Assembly (NCBI GenBank): GCA_003249255.1
Contig: QKJP01000060.1
Span: forward strand, 122,541-186,540
Direction: 5' to 3'
DNA: 64,000 nucleotides
Origin: Bacteroidales bacterium
Lineage (GTDB): Bacteria > Bacteroidota > Bacteroidia > Bacteroidales > Marinilabiliaceae
Positions 17,623-24,388 of the stretch are shown here, in pieces. A program made the position numbers and the translations under genes. The notes beneath the pieces were generated by a model. The model saw only the letters and a program-made list of their open reading frames with translations. It had not been told where the DNA came from and did not search any database. Every line of letters begins with the position of its first letter. The stretch's first letter is position 1.

Positions 17623-17831
17623 TTTTGTTCTGCTTCAGTTAAGGATATGGTTGGAGAATCTTCAATATATTCTACCCATTTTTTAAAATCTTCTTCATCA
17701 ATTTCAGATCTGGGTAATGCATAAGAATTGCTCTTTGGTTCTTTTACAATTCGAATCAGACGTTTCTCTTCTAGCTCTTGAAGTGCTTGTAAAGAATTAT
17801 CTTTTATTAATTCGATTTTAAGACTTTGCAT
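17580..17831 (-). CDS. antitoxin of a ParE-type toxin-antitoxin pair (now orphan)
   Basis: 83 residues. The N-terminus 'MQSLKIELIKDNSLQALQEL' and the acidic middle, with a C-terminal 'LTEAEQKWAAQKEKLQKL' helix, fit the small ParD/Phd-like antitoxins that sit upstream of ParE toxins in Bacteroidota. The family name is inferred from its partner more than from a clear motif. The gene is intact, while the overlapping toxin frame is broken. It may persist as an autoregulator or simply not yet have decayed. A TATCTTTA -7-like box lies about 40 nt upstream. Confidence 0.75.
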   Translation of the reverse strand: MQSLKIELIKDNSLQALQELEEKRLIRIVKEPKSNSYALPRSEIDEEDFKKWVEYIEDSPTISLTEAEQKWAAQKEKLQKLTR

Positions 17832-17901
17832 ATTTAAGGCTTTGATGTCACAGACATTGATATTACGTAAAGATAAGGAATTTTGTTCCTATTAATATAT
17901 T

Positions 17902-18243
17902 CTAACTATACATCCATCGATACAATTTATACCAACTTCCGGCGTTAATAACATCATCAATGCCATTGTTTTTTAATATGCCGGTGGCAGAGGCACTTCT
18001 CATACCTGAAGCACAACAAACCAAAATAGGGCTGTTCCACTTTTTGATTTTTTTAATGGTTGCATTATTTAATTTATCCAATGGAATATTAATGGCACCT
18101 TCAATGGCATCAGTTCTAAACTCTCCAACGGTTCTTACATCAATAATTTTTGCTCCCTTTTCGATGGCTTCTAATACTTGTTGTTTCTTATTTCCAAACA
18201 GAAAACTAAATAAACCCATATTTGCTTTTTTATAATCAGACAA
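17902..18243 (-). CDS. single-domain rhodanese sulfurtransferase
   Basis: 113 residues. The fold is shown by 'AKIIDVRTVGEF' and 'GAINIPLDKL'. The active-site loop CASGMRS has its catalytic Cys at 77 and is preceded by a second Cys. It carries a persulfide between donor and acceptor thiols. ATG codons at residues 1 and 9 are both possible starts. The later one, just before 'GLFSFLFG', is typical of the family. The same domain type is fused to the CoA-disulfide reductase encoded nearby, which fits a shared role in sulfur or persulfide handling. The promoter region holds a CRP-type palindrome. Confidence 0.9.
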   Translation of the reverse strand: MSDYKKANMGLFSFLFGNKKQQVLEAIEKGAKIIDVRTVGEFRTDAIEGAINIPLDKLNNATIKKIKKWNSPILVCCASGMRSASATGILKNNGIDDVINAGSWYKLYRWMYS

Positions 18244-18263
18244 TAAACTCTTTTAATTGTTTG

Positions 18264-18308
18264 CAAATATATTTCAGTGGGTCTTTATGTTTTGTGCTAA
18301 AAGTCACA
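18264..18308 (-). promoter_or_regulatory. rhodanese promoter with CRP-type site near -42
   Basis: On the minus strand the -7 box TATATTTG occupies 18271-18264 with no TTG at the -33 position. On the plus strand TGTGC-N6-TCACA (18293-18308) matches the CRP consensus TGTGA-N6-TCACA in all but one base. Its centre, 18300.5, lies about 42 nt upstream of the predicted start site. An outer 8-bp repeat CTTTATGT/ACATAAAG (18283-18290, 18306-18313) overlaps it. Confidence 0.65.
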
Positions 18309-18315
18309 TAAAGTA

Positions 18316-18368
18316 AATGTGCAAATGAGATAATTTACTAATTCTCTAATTTGCATATTGGTACATTT
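18316..18368. repeat. dispersed TTTGCACA-type repeat forming an inverted pair
   Basis: AAATGTGCAAAT at the left and ATTTGCATATTGGTACATTT at the right flank an inverted repeat GCAAATGAGATAATT/AATTCTCTAATTTGC (13 of 15 matched). The blocks are shared with the copies at 474, 14713 and 29372. It fills most of the gap between two minus-strand genes. Confidence 0.5.
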
Positions 18369-18374
18369 GATCCT

Positions 18375-19016
18375 TTACTTCAGCGAAATATTTTCAATTT
18401 TATTTCTCGAAAGTTTTATTCTACCAAGCTTCTCAAGCTGTTTTAATAAGCGCGAAATAACTTCTCTTGAAGTATGAAGGTCAGAGGCAATTTGTTGGTG
18501 AGTGCCGCTATAAACATTTTTATTTATTGCTGTAGTGTGCTGAACGAGGTATTTTTCCAAGCGTTCATCCATTTTCATAAATGCGATGGAATCGATGGTT
18601 TGTAACAATTCTTCAAAACGGGAACGGTAAGAATTCATGATGAAACTACGCCAGCTAGCATACTTACTTAACCAATCATCCATAAACTGAATGGGTACCA
18701 TGATCACCGTAACATCTTCCAACACAGTCGCACGTATTTCACTCACTATTTTATTTAAGCAACAAGAAAGCGTACTGGCACAAGTTTCTCCGCCTTGCAG
18801 ATAATAGAGTAATAACTCATTTCCTTCCAGATCTTCACGTACCACTTTAATGCTGCCTTCTATCAGAAGTGGCATAAACACCAATTCGCTGCCAATCTCA
18901 ATCAGGTTTGAATCGGTTTCTACTTTCTTAATGGAGCAATATTTTTCCATGTCGTTTAGGAGAGCCGGTTCTGATAAAAAGGGAAATTTTGTTTGTATAA
19001 GATCTTTGATATTCAT
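18375..19016 (-). CDS. Crp/Fnr-family transcription regulator (first of two)
   Basis: 213 residues. An N-terminal cyclic-nucleotide-binding-like beta-barrel (about 15-130) contains a cysteine-containing segment 'TCASTLSCCLNKI'. A C-terminal winged helix has recognition helix 'ASDLHTSREVISRLLKQLE' and 'GRIKLSRNKI'. The residues that bind cAMP in E. coli CRP are not evident, and no FNR-type four-Cys cluster is present at the N-terminus, so the signal is unknown. The three Cys in the barrel (TC..SCC) might sense redox state. It sits between rhodanese and a second Crp/Fnr gene, pointing to sulfur or redox control. Confidence 0.9.
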   Translation of the reverse strand: MNIKDLIQTKFPFLSEPALLNDMEKYCSIKKVETDSNLIEIGSELVFMPLLIEGSIKVVREDLEGNELLLYYLQGGETCASTLSCCLNKIVSEIRATVLEDVTVIMVPIQFMDDWLSKYASWRSFIMNSYRSRFEELLQTIDSIAFMKMDERLEKYLVQHTTAINKNVYSGTHQQIASDLHTSREVISRLLKQLEKLGRIKLSRNKIENISLK

Positions 19017-19052
19017 GTTAGTTTAAGAAAAGATAGTATTTGAAGTATTTTA

Positions 19053-19088
19053 ATCAACACATTAACTCATTTTCACATTGTCAATTTA
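19053..19088 (+). repeat. dispersed CACATTA-type repeat, degenerate copy
   Basis: Contains CAACACATTAACTCATTTTC then ACATTGTCAATTTACC, the same succession of CACATT and AATTT blocks as the family at 14713 and 29372 but more diverged. It lies in the 69-nt gap between the two Crp/Fnr genes. Confidence 0.35.
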
Positions 19089-19781
19089 CCCTCTTCGGCT
19101 TATTTCCTCAAGCTCTATATTATTTAGCACCTTTATATCTTTTCCATCCAATTTTATTAATCCGTCTTTTTCAAAAGCTTTTAAAAGTTTAACCGTGCTT
19201 TCGGTAGAAATACCGGCAAAATCTGCAATGTCTTTTCTAGCCATTAGTTGAAATACATCCGGAAAATTTTGTTTAAACTGGTTAATGTATAACAAGGTGT
19301 CTGCTAACCTGCCATTCATCTGTTTGTACAAGACGGTTTTGAGGGTATCAAACAAATTATTGTTGTGCTCGGTATATCGGCGCATTAATCCTAACCCAAA
19401 AATACCATTGTTATTTATGGTTTCGATAATGGCTGTTTTTTCAACTAAGAATACCTGGCAATCGGTTAATGCAACAGACGAATAACTAAAGGTGTTGTTT
19501 GAAAAGATGGCCGATAAACCTATAAACTCCCCGGGTTTGATAATGCGAAGGTTGTAGCTTTTTGTGCTTTCATCTTCTACGTATTGAATGGCCAAACCTT
19601 TAGCCATTAGCATGATGTAAGTTGCAAAAGCCCCTTGTTTGGTGAGGTTATCACCTTTTCGAAATTGCACCTGTGTCTTACTTCCGCGTATGAGATTTAC
19701 TTCATCGGGAGTGAGGGTTTGAAAGCAAGGTGCCTGAAGTTCGCAAATAAAGTTTTTATCGTCTGAGCTAATGGATTTCAT
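19086..19781 (-). CDS. Crp/Fnr-family transcription regulator (second of two)
   Basis: 231 residues. The effector barrel (about 20-145, with 'KGDNLTKQGAFATYIMLMAKG' and 'GEFIGLSAIF') is followed by a winged helix whose recognition segment is 'ADFAGISTESTVKLLKAFE'. Two cysteines near the N-terminus ('CELQAPC', residues 13 and 19) are reminiscent of FNR-type sensors, but a full four-Cys set is absent. It is divergent from the CoA-disulfide reductase gene, and the shared gap carries an FNR-type palindrome, so it may control both itself and that enzyme. Confidence 0.9.
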   Translation of the reverse strand: MKSISSDDKNFICELQAPCFQTLTPDEVNLIRGSKTQVQFRKGDNLTKQGAFATYIMLMAKGLAIQYVEDESTKSYNLRIIKPGEFIGLSAIFSNNTFSYSSVALTDCQVFLVEKTAIIETINNNGIFGLGLMRRYTEHNNNLFDTLKTVLYKQMNGRLADTLLYINQFKQNFPDVFQLMARKDIADFAGISTESTVKLLKAFEKDGLIKLDGKDIKVLNNIELEEISRRG

Positions 19782-19846
19782 TATTTATACCTTATCTTTT
19801 AATTGACATAAATGCTTTATGCCCTTATTTTACTGGTGTTTCAATG

Positions 19847-19887
19847 CAAATATAAAACAAATCAATAAAAAGATTGAGCAAGATCAA
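19847..19887 (-). promoter_or_regulatory. promoter of the second Crp/Fnr gene with FNR-type box near -40
   Basis: On the minus strand the -7 box TATATTTG is at 19854-19847 and no -33 TTG is present. The palindrome TTGAG-N4-ATCAA (19874-19887) differs by one base from the FNR consensus TTGAT-N4-ATCAA. Its centre is about 40 nt from the predicted start, the position used by activators of this family at class II promoters. It is also about 76 nt upstream of the predicted start of the divergent gene. Confidence 0.6.
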
Positions 19888-19942
19888 TTGGAATACGGAT
19901 GTAGCTCAAGTCACTTTTCTTTCACAGAATTTGCGCAACCGA

Positions 19943-19950
19943 TACTTTTG
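19943..19950 (+). promoter_or_regulatory. -7 box of the CoA-disulfide reductase gene
   Basis: TACTTTTG, seven of eight bases of TAnnTTTG, 52 nt before the ATG at 20003. The longest open frame begins upstream of this box, at 19874 with TTG, so transcription starting here rules out that longer start. Confidence 0.55.
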
Positions 19951-20002
19951 TAAGCATAGATTTTTAGTTCACCAGAAAAGAAAAACAAAAAAACATATAA
20001 AC

Positions 20003-22009
20003 ATGGAAAAGATTGTAATTATTGGAGGAGTAGCCGCAGGAGCTACAGCAGCAGCAAAAACAAGAAGATTATCACCGGATGCTCACATCACAATGTTAGA
20101 AGCAGGGCCAGATATCTCTTTTGCTAACTGTGGATTACCTTATTATATAGCAGGCGATATTAAAAGCCGTTCCAAATTAATTCTTCAAAGTCCTGAAAGT
20201 TTTAATGACCAATATGCAGTACAAGTTCACACGCACACCGTAGTAACTGAAATAGACCGTGCAGGAAAAAAAATTAAAGCCATTGATGGTCGAAGTGGAG
20301 ATGTGAAAACCTTTGAGTATACCAAACTGATTTTAGCTCAAGGTGGGCGTCCGATAAAACCAAGTTTGCCGGGTGCCGATCACGATCATGTGTTTTCATT
20401 GTGGACTTTAGAAGACATGGATAAGATTGATAACTACTTGAAAGATCATCATCCTAAAACTGCTGTGGTAGTCGGAGGAGGATTTATTGGTTTAGAAATG
20501 GTTGAAGCATTAGCCAAAAGAGGTTTAAAAGTAAATGTGGTAGAAATGATGCCGCACGTAATGTCTATCATGGAGCCTGAAACTGCTGGTTTTGTAGAGC
20601 GTGAACTCCATTCTTATGGTGTAGGTGTACATACCAAAGCGGGTGTGATCGAAATTGGTCAACACCATGTGAAGTTAGATAATGGTGCCGAGTTGGATGC
20701 TGATATGGTGATTATGTCCATTGGTGTTCGCCCAACTTTACAACTGGCTATGGATGCCGGATTAACCATTGGAGAAGCCGGTGGTTTATTAGTCAATGAC
20801 CGTTTACAAACCAATGATCCGGATATATTTGCGGCCGGAGATATGGTGGAGTTGGAGCACCGCGTAAGTAATAAAAAAGTACGTATTCCATTGGCCGGAC
20901 CAGCCAACCGTCAAGGACGTATCGCTGCCGAGAATGCCTTAGGAGGTAATCATCCTTACAAAGGTGCAATTGGCACATCGGTAGTCCGGGTGTTTGAAGC
21001 TGTGGTTGGAATCACCGGTTTATCTTTAAAGCAAGCGCGTGCTGCAGGAATTGCTGCTGATGCCATTGTGGTCCATAAAGAACATCATACCGGTTATTAT
21101 CCCGGGGCAGAACCGGTATCGGTAATGGTTATTTACGATAAAAACACAGGTGTCATTCTTGGTGGACAAACGGCCGGTTATAAAGCTGCCGATAAGCGTT
21201 TAGATGTATTAGCTACAGCAACCGCCGCCAAGCTGAAAGTGAGTGATATTGCAGATATGGATTTTGCCTACTCTCCTCCAATTGGTACTGCTAACGATGC
21301 GATTAACATGGCTGCCTATACGGCCGAAAACCGCATTTCGGGTTATAGTCCATCAGTTACAGCAACTGAGTTGGATGATTTTCTTCAAGGAAAAAAAGTG
21401 ACCTTCTTAGATGTACGCGATGTCTTTGCTTATCGAAAAACCCATGTTAAGGGCGCATTACACATTCCATTAGAATTGCTCGCTGAAAGCTTAAGTTCTA
21501 TTCCAAAAGATCATTTAGTTATCGTGTATGATGAAACCGGTAAAAAAGGCCATCAGGCATTAAGAACTTTGGTTGGAGCTGGTTTTAATGAAGTGGTAAA
21601 TGTATCAGGCGGTCATACATCCTTACAGCGTCATGCAATTACAGTAGGTTTTAGAAATATCGAATTAGGTATCCTTCCAATAGAAGAAAAATCTTTAGAA
21701 GGTGAGGTTGAAGCCGAAGTTAATAAAGAAAGTACTGCACAAGAAGCCCAGGAGGAAACGGCAACTTTAATAGTCGATGTACGAACCGAAGGCGAATTTG
21801 CAGGAGGAGCTTACCCGGGAGCAATAAATATTCCATTAGATGCCATCATGGGAGGTAATGTTGATTTTGGACAGTTGATGGATCGTGAAATTATTGTGTA
21901 TTGTGCATCAGGGGCTCGATCAGCTTATGCTCAACAAATATTAATGCAACGTGGATATACCAACGTTAAGAATGGTGGTGGTATTGCAGCAATGATGTCG
22001 AGAAGGTAA
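20003..22009 (+). CDS. CoA-disulfide reductase-type flavoprotein with two C-terminal rhodanese domains
   Basis: 668 residues from the ATG at 20003. The FAD motif is GGVAAG (8-13), and the single redox cysteine is C43 in 'ANCGLPYYI', the position used by CoA-disulfide reductase. An NAD(P)H motif GGGFIGLE and a dimerisation domain follow. Two rhodanese domains make up the last 200 residues. In the first, the catalytic cysteine is missing ('VIVYDETGKKG'). In the second, the CASGAR loop is intact (C near 634). Relatives reduce CoA persulfides, polysulfide or disulfides with NAD(P)H. The second rhodanese probably hands sulfur to C43. Confidence 0.92.
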   Translation: MEKIVIIGGVAAGATAAAKTRRLSPDAHITMLEAGPDISFANCGLPYYIAGDIKSRSKLILQSPESFNDQYAVQVHTHTVVTEIDRAGKKIKAIDGRSGDVKTFEYTKLILAQGGRPIKPSLPGADHDHVFSLWTLEDMDKIDNYLKDHHPKTAVVVGGGFIGLEMVEALAKRGLKVNVVEMMPHVMSIMEPETAGFVERELHSYGVGVHTKAGVIEIGQHHVKLDNGAELDADMVIMSIGVRPTLQLAMDAGLTIGEAGGLLVNDRLQTNDPDIFAAGDMVELEHRVSNKKVRIPLAGPANRQGRIAAENALGGNHPYKGAIGTSVVRVFEAVVGITGLSLKQARAAGIAADAIVVHKEHHTGYYPGAEPVSVMVIYDKNTGVILGGQTAGYKAADKRLDVLATATAAKLKVSDIADMDFAYSPPIGTANDAINMAAYTAENRISGYSPSVTATELDDFLQGKKVTFLDVRDVFAYRKTHVKGALHIPLELLAESLSSIPKDHLVIVYDETGKKGHQALRTLVGAGFNEVVNVSGGHTSLQRHAITVGFRNIELGILPIEEKSLEGEVEAEVNKESTAQEAQEETATLIVDVRTEGEFAGGAYPGAINIPLDAIMGGNVDFGQLMDREIIVYCASGARSAYAQQILMQRGYTNVKNGGGIAAMMSRR

Positions 22010-22012
22010 ATA

Positions 22013-22045
22013 AGTTCGGAGTTCGTAGTACGAGGTTCGAAGTTT
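22013..22045 (+). repeat. dispersed TTCGGAGTTCG repeat, copy 1
   Basis: AAGTTCGGAGTTCG followed by ACGAGGTTCGAAGTTT. A copy in opposite orientation is at 29413-29442. It is followed by TCTAACTTCTAACATCTT near 22110. All of it is in a non-coding gap. Confidence 0.5.
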
Positions 22046-22147
22046 TTGCTCTGCTCGGAACGAAACTAATAGTTAGAGAATCGTCTTATTCGTAAGTATT
22101 GGGCTACTTTCTAACTTCTAACATCTTATTTTTTGTGATTAGTTACG

Positions 22148-22176
22148 GGTGGGTGTTTCGGCACCTGCCTTTTTTT
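22148..22176 (+). terminator. terminator after CoA-disulfide reductase gene
   Basis: GGTGGGTGT (22148-22156) pairs with GCACCTGCC (22161-22169) with G-U pairs around loop TTCG, followed by seven T. Confidence 0.85.
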
Positions 22177-22233
22177 ATCCTGGCGGTATAGTTTTTCTTA
22201 ATGCTACCAACTTATTTTTCAATGATTAAAATT

Positions 22234-23211
22234 ATGAAACTACTACAACTCTTACAGAAAAACCTAACATATAGCATTCCGGCTTTTATGATTTTAGGTT
22301 TGATATATGGATCAATTTTTAATACGCAAATATTAAAATTAGCCATCTTGCCATTAACTTTTGTGATGGTTTATCCCATGATGGTAAATTTAAATATCAA
22401 AAAAGTGTTTTCTAAAGGGGACGGAAAGCTGCAATGGGTTACGCAATTAATAAATTTTATAATTGTACCATTAATAGGTTTTTCGTTAGGGGAAATGTTC
22501 TTTTCTGATGAGCCCTTGGTTGCCCTTGGCCTTTTACTAGTTGCTTTAATCCCAACATCTGGGATGACGGTTTCGTGGACCGGTTTTGCAAAAGGTAATA
22601 TGGAAGCTGCGATAAAAATGACAGTGATTGGTTTGGTGCTTGGTTCAGTGCTGATTCCATTTTATTTACAGGGGCTTATGGGAACTGCTTTAGAGTTACC
22701 TATGTTTAAAATTTTCTCTCAAATACTGATGGTTATTTTTCTACCAATGTTAGCCGGATACATTACACAACAATTGATCATTAAGAAATATGGACGAGAT
22801 AAATACCAAAAAAACCTTAAACAAATCTTTCCTCCAATTTCGACCTTAGGAGTGGTGGGGATTGTATTTGTTGCGATGGCTTTAAAGGCCAAAGCTATAT
22901 TGACTCACCCCGAGGTGTTATTAGAGTATGCACTACCATTATTGTTATTGTATGGCTTGATTTTTTTTATCACCACAATTATCGGAAAGTATTTCTTTTC
23001 GCGCGAAGATAGTATTGCATTAGTATATGGTACAGCTATGCGTAACTTATCCATTGCTTTAGCTATTGCCATGACTGTATTTGGGAATAAGGGGTCTGAA
23101 ATCGCACTTATTATTGCTGTTGCTTATATCATTCAGGTGCAAGCAGCGTCGTGGTACATGAAATATAGTGCTGTTATTTTTGGGAAGTCGGTAGTGAAAG
23201 TTGTTCCTTGA
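22234..23211 (+). CDS. bile acid:sodium symporter / ACR3-superfamily permease
   Basis: About 325 residues from the ATG at 22234. ATGs at 22201 and 22222 are also in frame, but 22201 lies almost on the likely transcription start. About ten hydrophobic helices are present. The 'LPLTFVMVYPMMVNLNIKKVF' segment resembles the ACR3/bile-acid symporter superfamily, which databases often call arsenic resistance protein. The conserved cysteine of true ACR3 arsenite exporters in TM4 is absent ('LIPTSGMTVSWTGFAKG' instead), and no arsR or arsC is nearby. I would not call it an arsenite pump. A sulfur- or anion-linked substrate is possible given the neighbours. Confidence 0.75.
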   Translation: MKLLQLLQKNLTYSIPAFMILGLIYGSIFNTQILKLAILPLTFVMVYPMMVNLNIKKVFSKGDGKLQWVTQLINFIIVPLIGFSLGEMFFSDEPLVALGLLLVALIPTSGMTVSWTGFAKGNMEAAIKMTVIGLVLGSVLIPFYLQGLMGTALELPMFKIFSQILMVIFLPMLAGYITQQLIIKKYGRDKYQKNLKQIFPPISTLGVVGIVFVAMALKAKAILTHPEVLLEYALPLLLLYGLIFFITTIIGKYFFSREDSIALVYGTAMRNLSIALAIAMTVFGNKGSEIALIIAVAYIIQVQAASWYMKYSAVIFGKSVVKVVP

Positions 23212-23401
23212 GGCTTTGTATGTGGTTAAATTTGAGTTGATAATATTTTTATCATGTAATTGTGATACTTAGTAGGTTTTGAGTGTGATGTGATTTTATC
23301 TAATATCTCTCCGGTAATTTTCGGGGCTAAAGTTCTAAACCATCTATTACAGTAAAAGCTATAGCAGAATAGAGCTTGTTGTTTATCGAAATCATTTGAG
23401 G

Positions 23402-23435
23402 AAGGCAGCTGTCAGTTTGGGCAGCTGCCTTTTTT
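23402..23435 (+). terminator. terminator after the permease
   Basis: AAGGCAGCTG (23402-23411) pairs perfectly with CAGCTGCCTT (23422-23431), followed by T. It lies 190 nt after the stop. The 336-nt gap 23212-23547 otherwise holds only the operator-promoter region at 23490-23527. Confidence 0.9.
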
Positions 23436-23489
23436 GATAATCGGGATGAATAATTTTTAATGTTAAAAAACTAAAAATAGCTTTTAAAC

Positions 23490-23527
23490 GAGAATAATCT
23501 CAATATATTTGTAGTGAGAATATTCTC
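23490..23527 (+). promoter_or_regulatory. NifX-cluster promoter flanked by two GAGAAT palindromes
   Basis: The -7 box TATATTTG is at 23504-23511. The palindrome GAGAATATTCTC (23516-23527) is perfect over 12 bp and overlaps the predicted start site. A second, imperfect one, GAGAATAATCTC (23490-23501), lies just upstream of the -7 box, with centres 26 bp apart. Two operators bracketing the core promoter is a typical repressor layout. The regulator is not identified. Confidence 0.6.
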
Positions 23528-23547
23528 AAAAGCCAAATGTGTAAAAT

Positions 23548-23865
23548 ATGAAAACAGTTATTACGTCAACCTCAGATTCTTTATCTGCTAATTATGACAA
23601 GCGTTTTGGCAGAGGAGCTTGGTTTTGCATTTACGACGAGGATACTAAAGTTGTAGAGTTTGTTGTGAATGAGAATAAAGATGCTAATTCTGGTGCAGGA
23701 ACAAAGGTTGCCGAATTGATGGTAGAGCTTGGAGTAACAAAAGTAATTTCTGGTGATTTTGGCCCTAAGGCAAAAGACTTGTTAGAGAAGTTCAATGTCC
23801 AAATGGTTATTGTTGAAGATAAGCATCAAACAGTTCAAGATATCTTGGATTTATTGTCTAACTAA
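23548..23865 (+). CDS. NifX/NifB-like Fe(-Mo) cofactor-binding family protein (first)
   Basis: 105 residues, the length of single-domain members of the 'dinitrogenase iron-molybdenum cofactor biosynthesis' family. It starts MKTVITSTSDSLSANYDKRF, with 'RGAWFCIYD', 'GAGTKVAELMVELGVTKVISGDFGPKA' and 'VQMVIVEDKH'. The fold is ribonuclease H-like and binds iron-sulfur or cofactor precursors in nitrogenase organisms. Here no nitrogenase gene is present, and such proteins in anaerobes have no settled role. The gene opens the iron-sulfur ATPase cluster and has its own operator-promoter. Confidence 0.9.
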   Translation: MKTVITSTSDSLSANYDKRFGRGAWFCIYDEDTKVVEFVVNENKDANSGAGTKVAELMVELGVTKVISGDFGPKAKDLLEKFNVQMVIVEDKHQTVQDILDLLSN

Positions 23866-23868
23866 ATA

Positions 23869-24048
23869 ATGAAAGTTATGCCACAAAGAAACGGAAAAGG
23901 GCCTAGGGGAGAAGGCTCTGCAACAGGTAGAGGCATGGGGAAGTGCCGCAGAGGAAATGCTGGCTACAGTGAAGGTTTTGGCCAAGGACAGGGGCGTCAT
24001 CCCAACCGTGGAGGCGCTGGGTTTACAAATACTTTGAGGAGTAAGTAG
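23869..24048 (+). CDS. small Gly/Arg-rich DUF5320-like protein
   Basis: 59 residues, too short for standard cutoffs. The text MPQRNGKGPRGEG, then 'ATGRGMGKCRRGN', follows the pattern of DUF5320-type peptides (MPxGDxTGPxGxGxxTGRGxG). These peptides regularly sit next to NifX and MinD-ferredoxin genes in anaerobes (from memory). It begins 3 nt after the NifX stop. ATG at 23878, giving the MPQ start, is the alternative initiator. A single Cys follows the GRG motif. Function unknown. The gene ends with a basic 'LRSK'. Confidence 0.78.
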   Translation: MKVMPQRNGKGPRGEGSATGRGMGKCRRGNAGYSEGFGQGQGRHPNRGGAGFTNTLRSK

Positions 24049-24115
24049 GAATATTGCTTGGGATGGTTCACCGTGGAAAAACAGTTTGGAAGCTTTCATG
24101 ATTCTTTGATTCGAT

Positions 24116-24185
24116 ACAATGACTGTCATGCATCTGAAAAAAGTTTTCAAGGTTCTGTGAGTCGCATGGCAGTCATTGTTTTTTA
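24116..24185 (+). terminator. long hairpin after the NifX/DUF5320 pair
   Basis: ACAATGACTGTCATGC (24116-24131) pairs with GCATGGCAGTCATTGT (24164-24179) over 16 bp with one G-U pair, and six T follow. An inner TGAAAA/TTTTCA stem can form in the 32-nt loop. It is unusually long for a terminator. The rest of the gap up to 24388 has a 7-bp inverted repeat ATCCTGC/GCAGGAT (24260-24284) and a weak promoter (TTG at 24340, TTTG ending 24370). Confidence 0.75.
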
Positions 24186-24388
24186 TTTCAGGAAGTGAAA
24201 TCGTCTCAAGCAATTTTTTTTAGGAATAATTTCAAAATAAGTAGTTGTTAAATGTATATATCCTGCAAGAGGATAGGGCAGGATAAAATGATAATCTATG
24301 AACCGATCATGCAAAAAAAACTTGCTCACAAGTGGGTAATTGAATTCCCTTTTGCGACTTGGCGTCTTTGCATGAAAATTAAAATCGT

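Noticed and set aside
19874..20002. Upstream extension of the CoA-disulfide reductase frame to 19874
   Set aside because: It would begin with TTG inside an FNR-like palindrome and run through the -7 box at 19943. The family starts at the ATG at 20003.
23851..24213. Minus-strand 120-codon ORF across the DUF5320-like gene
   Set aside because: It is antisense to the DUF5320-like gene and the long hairpin, and shows no family pattern.
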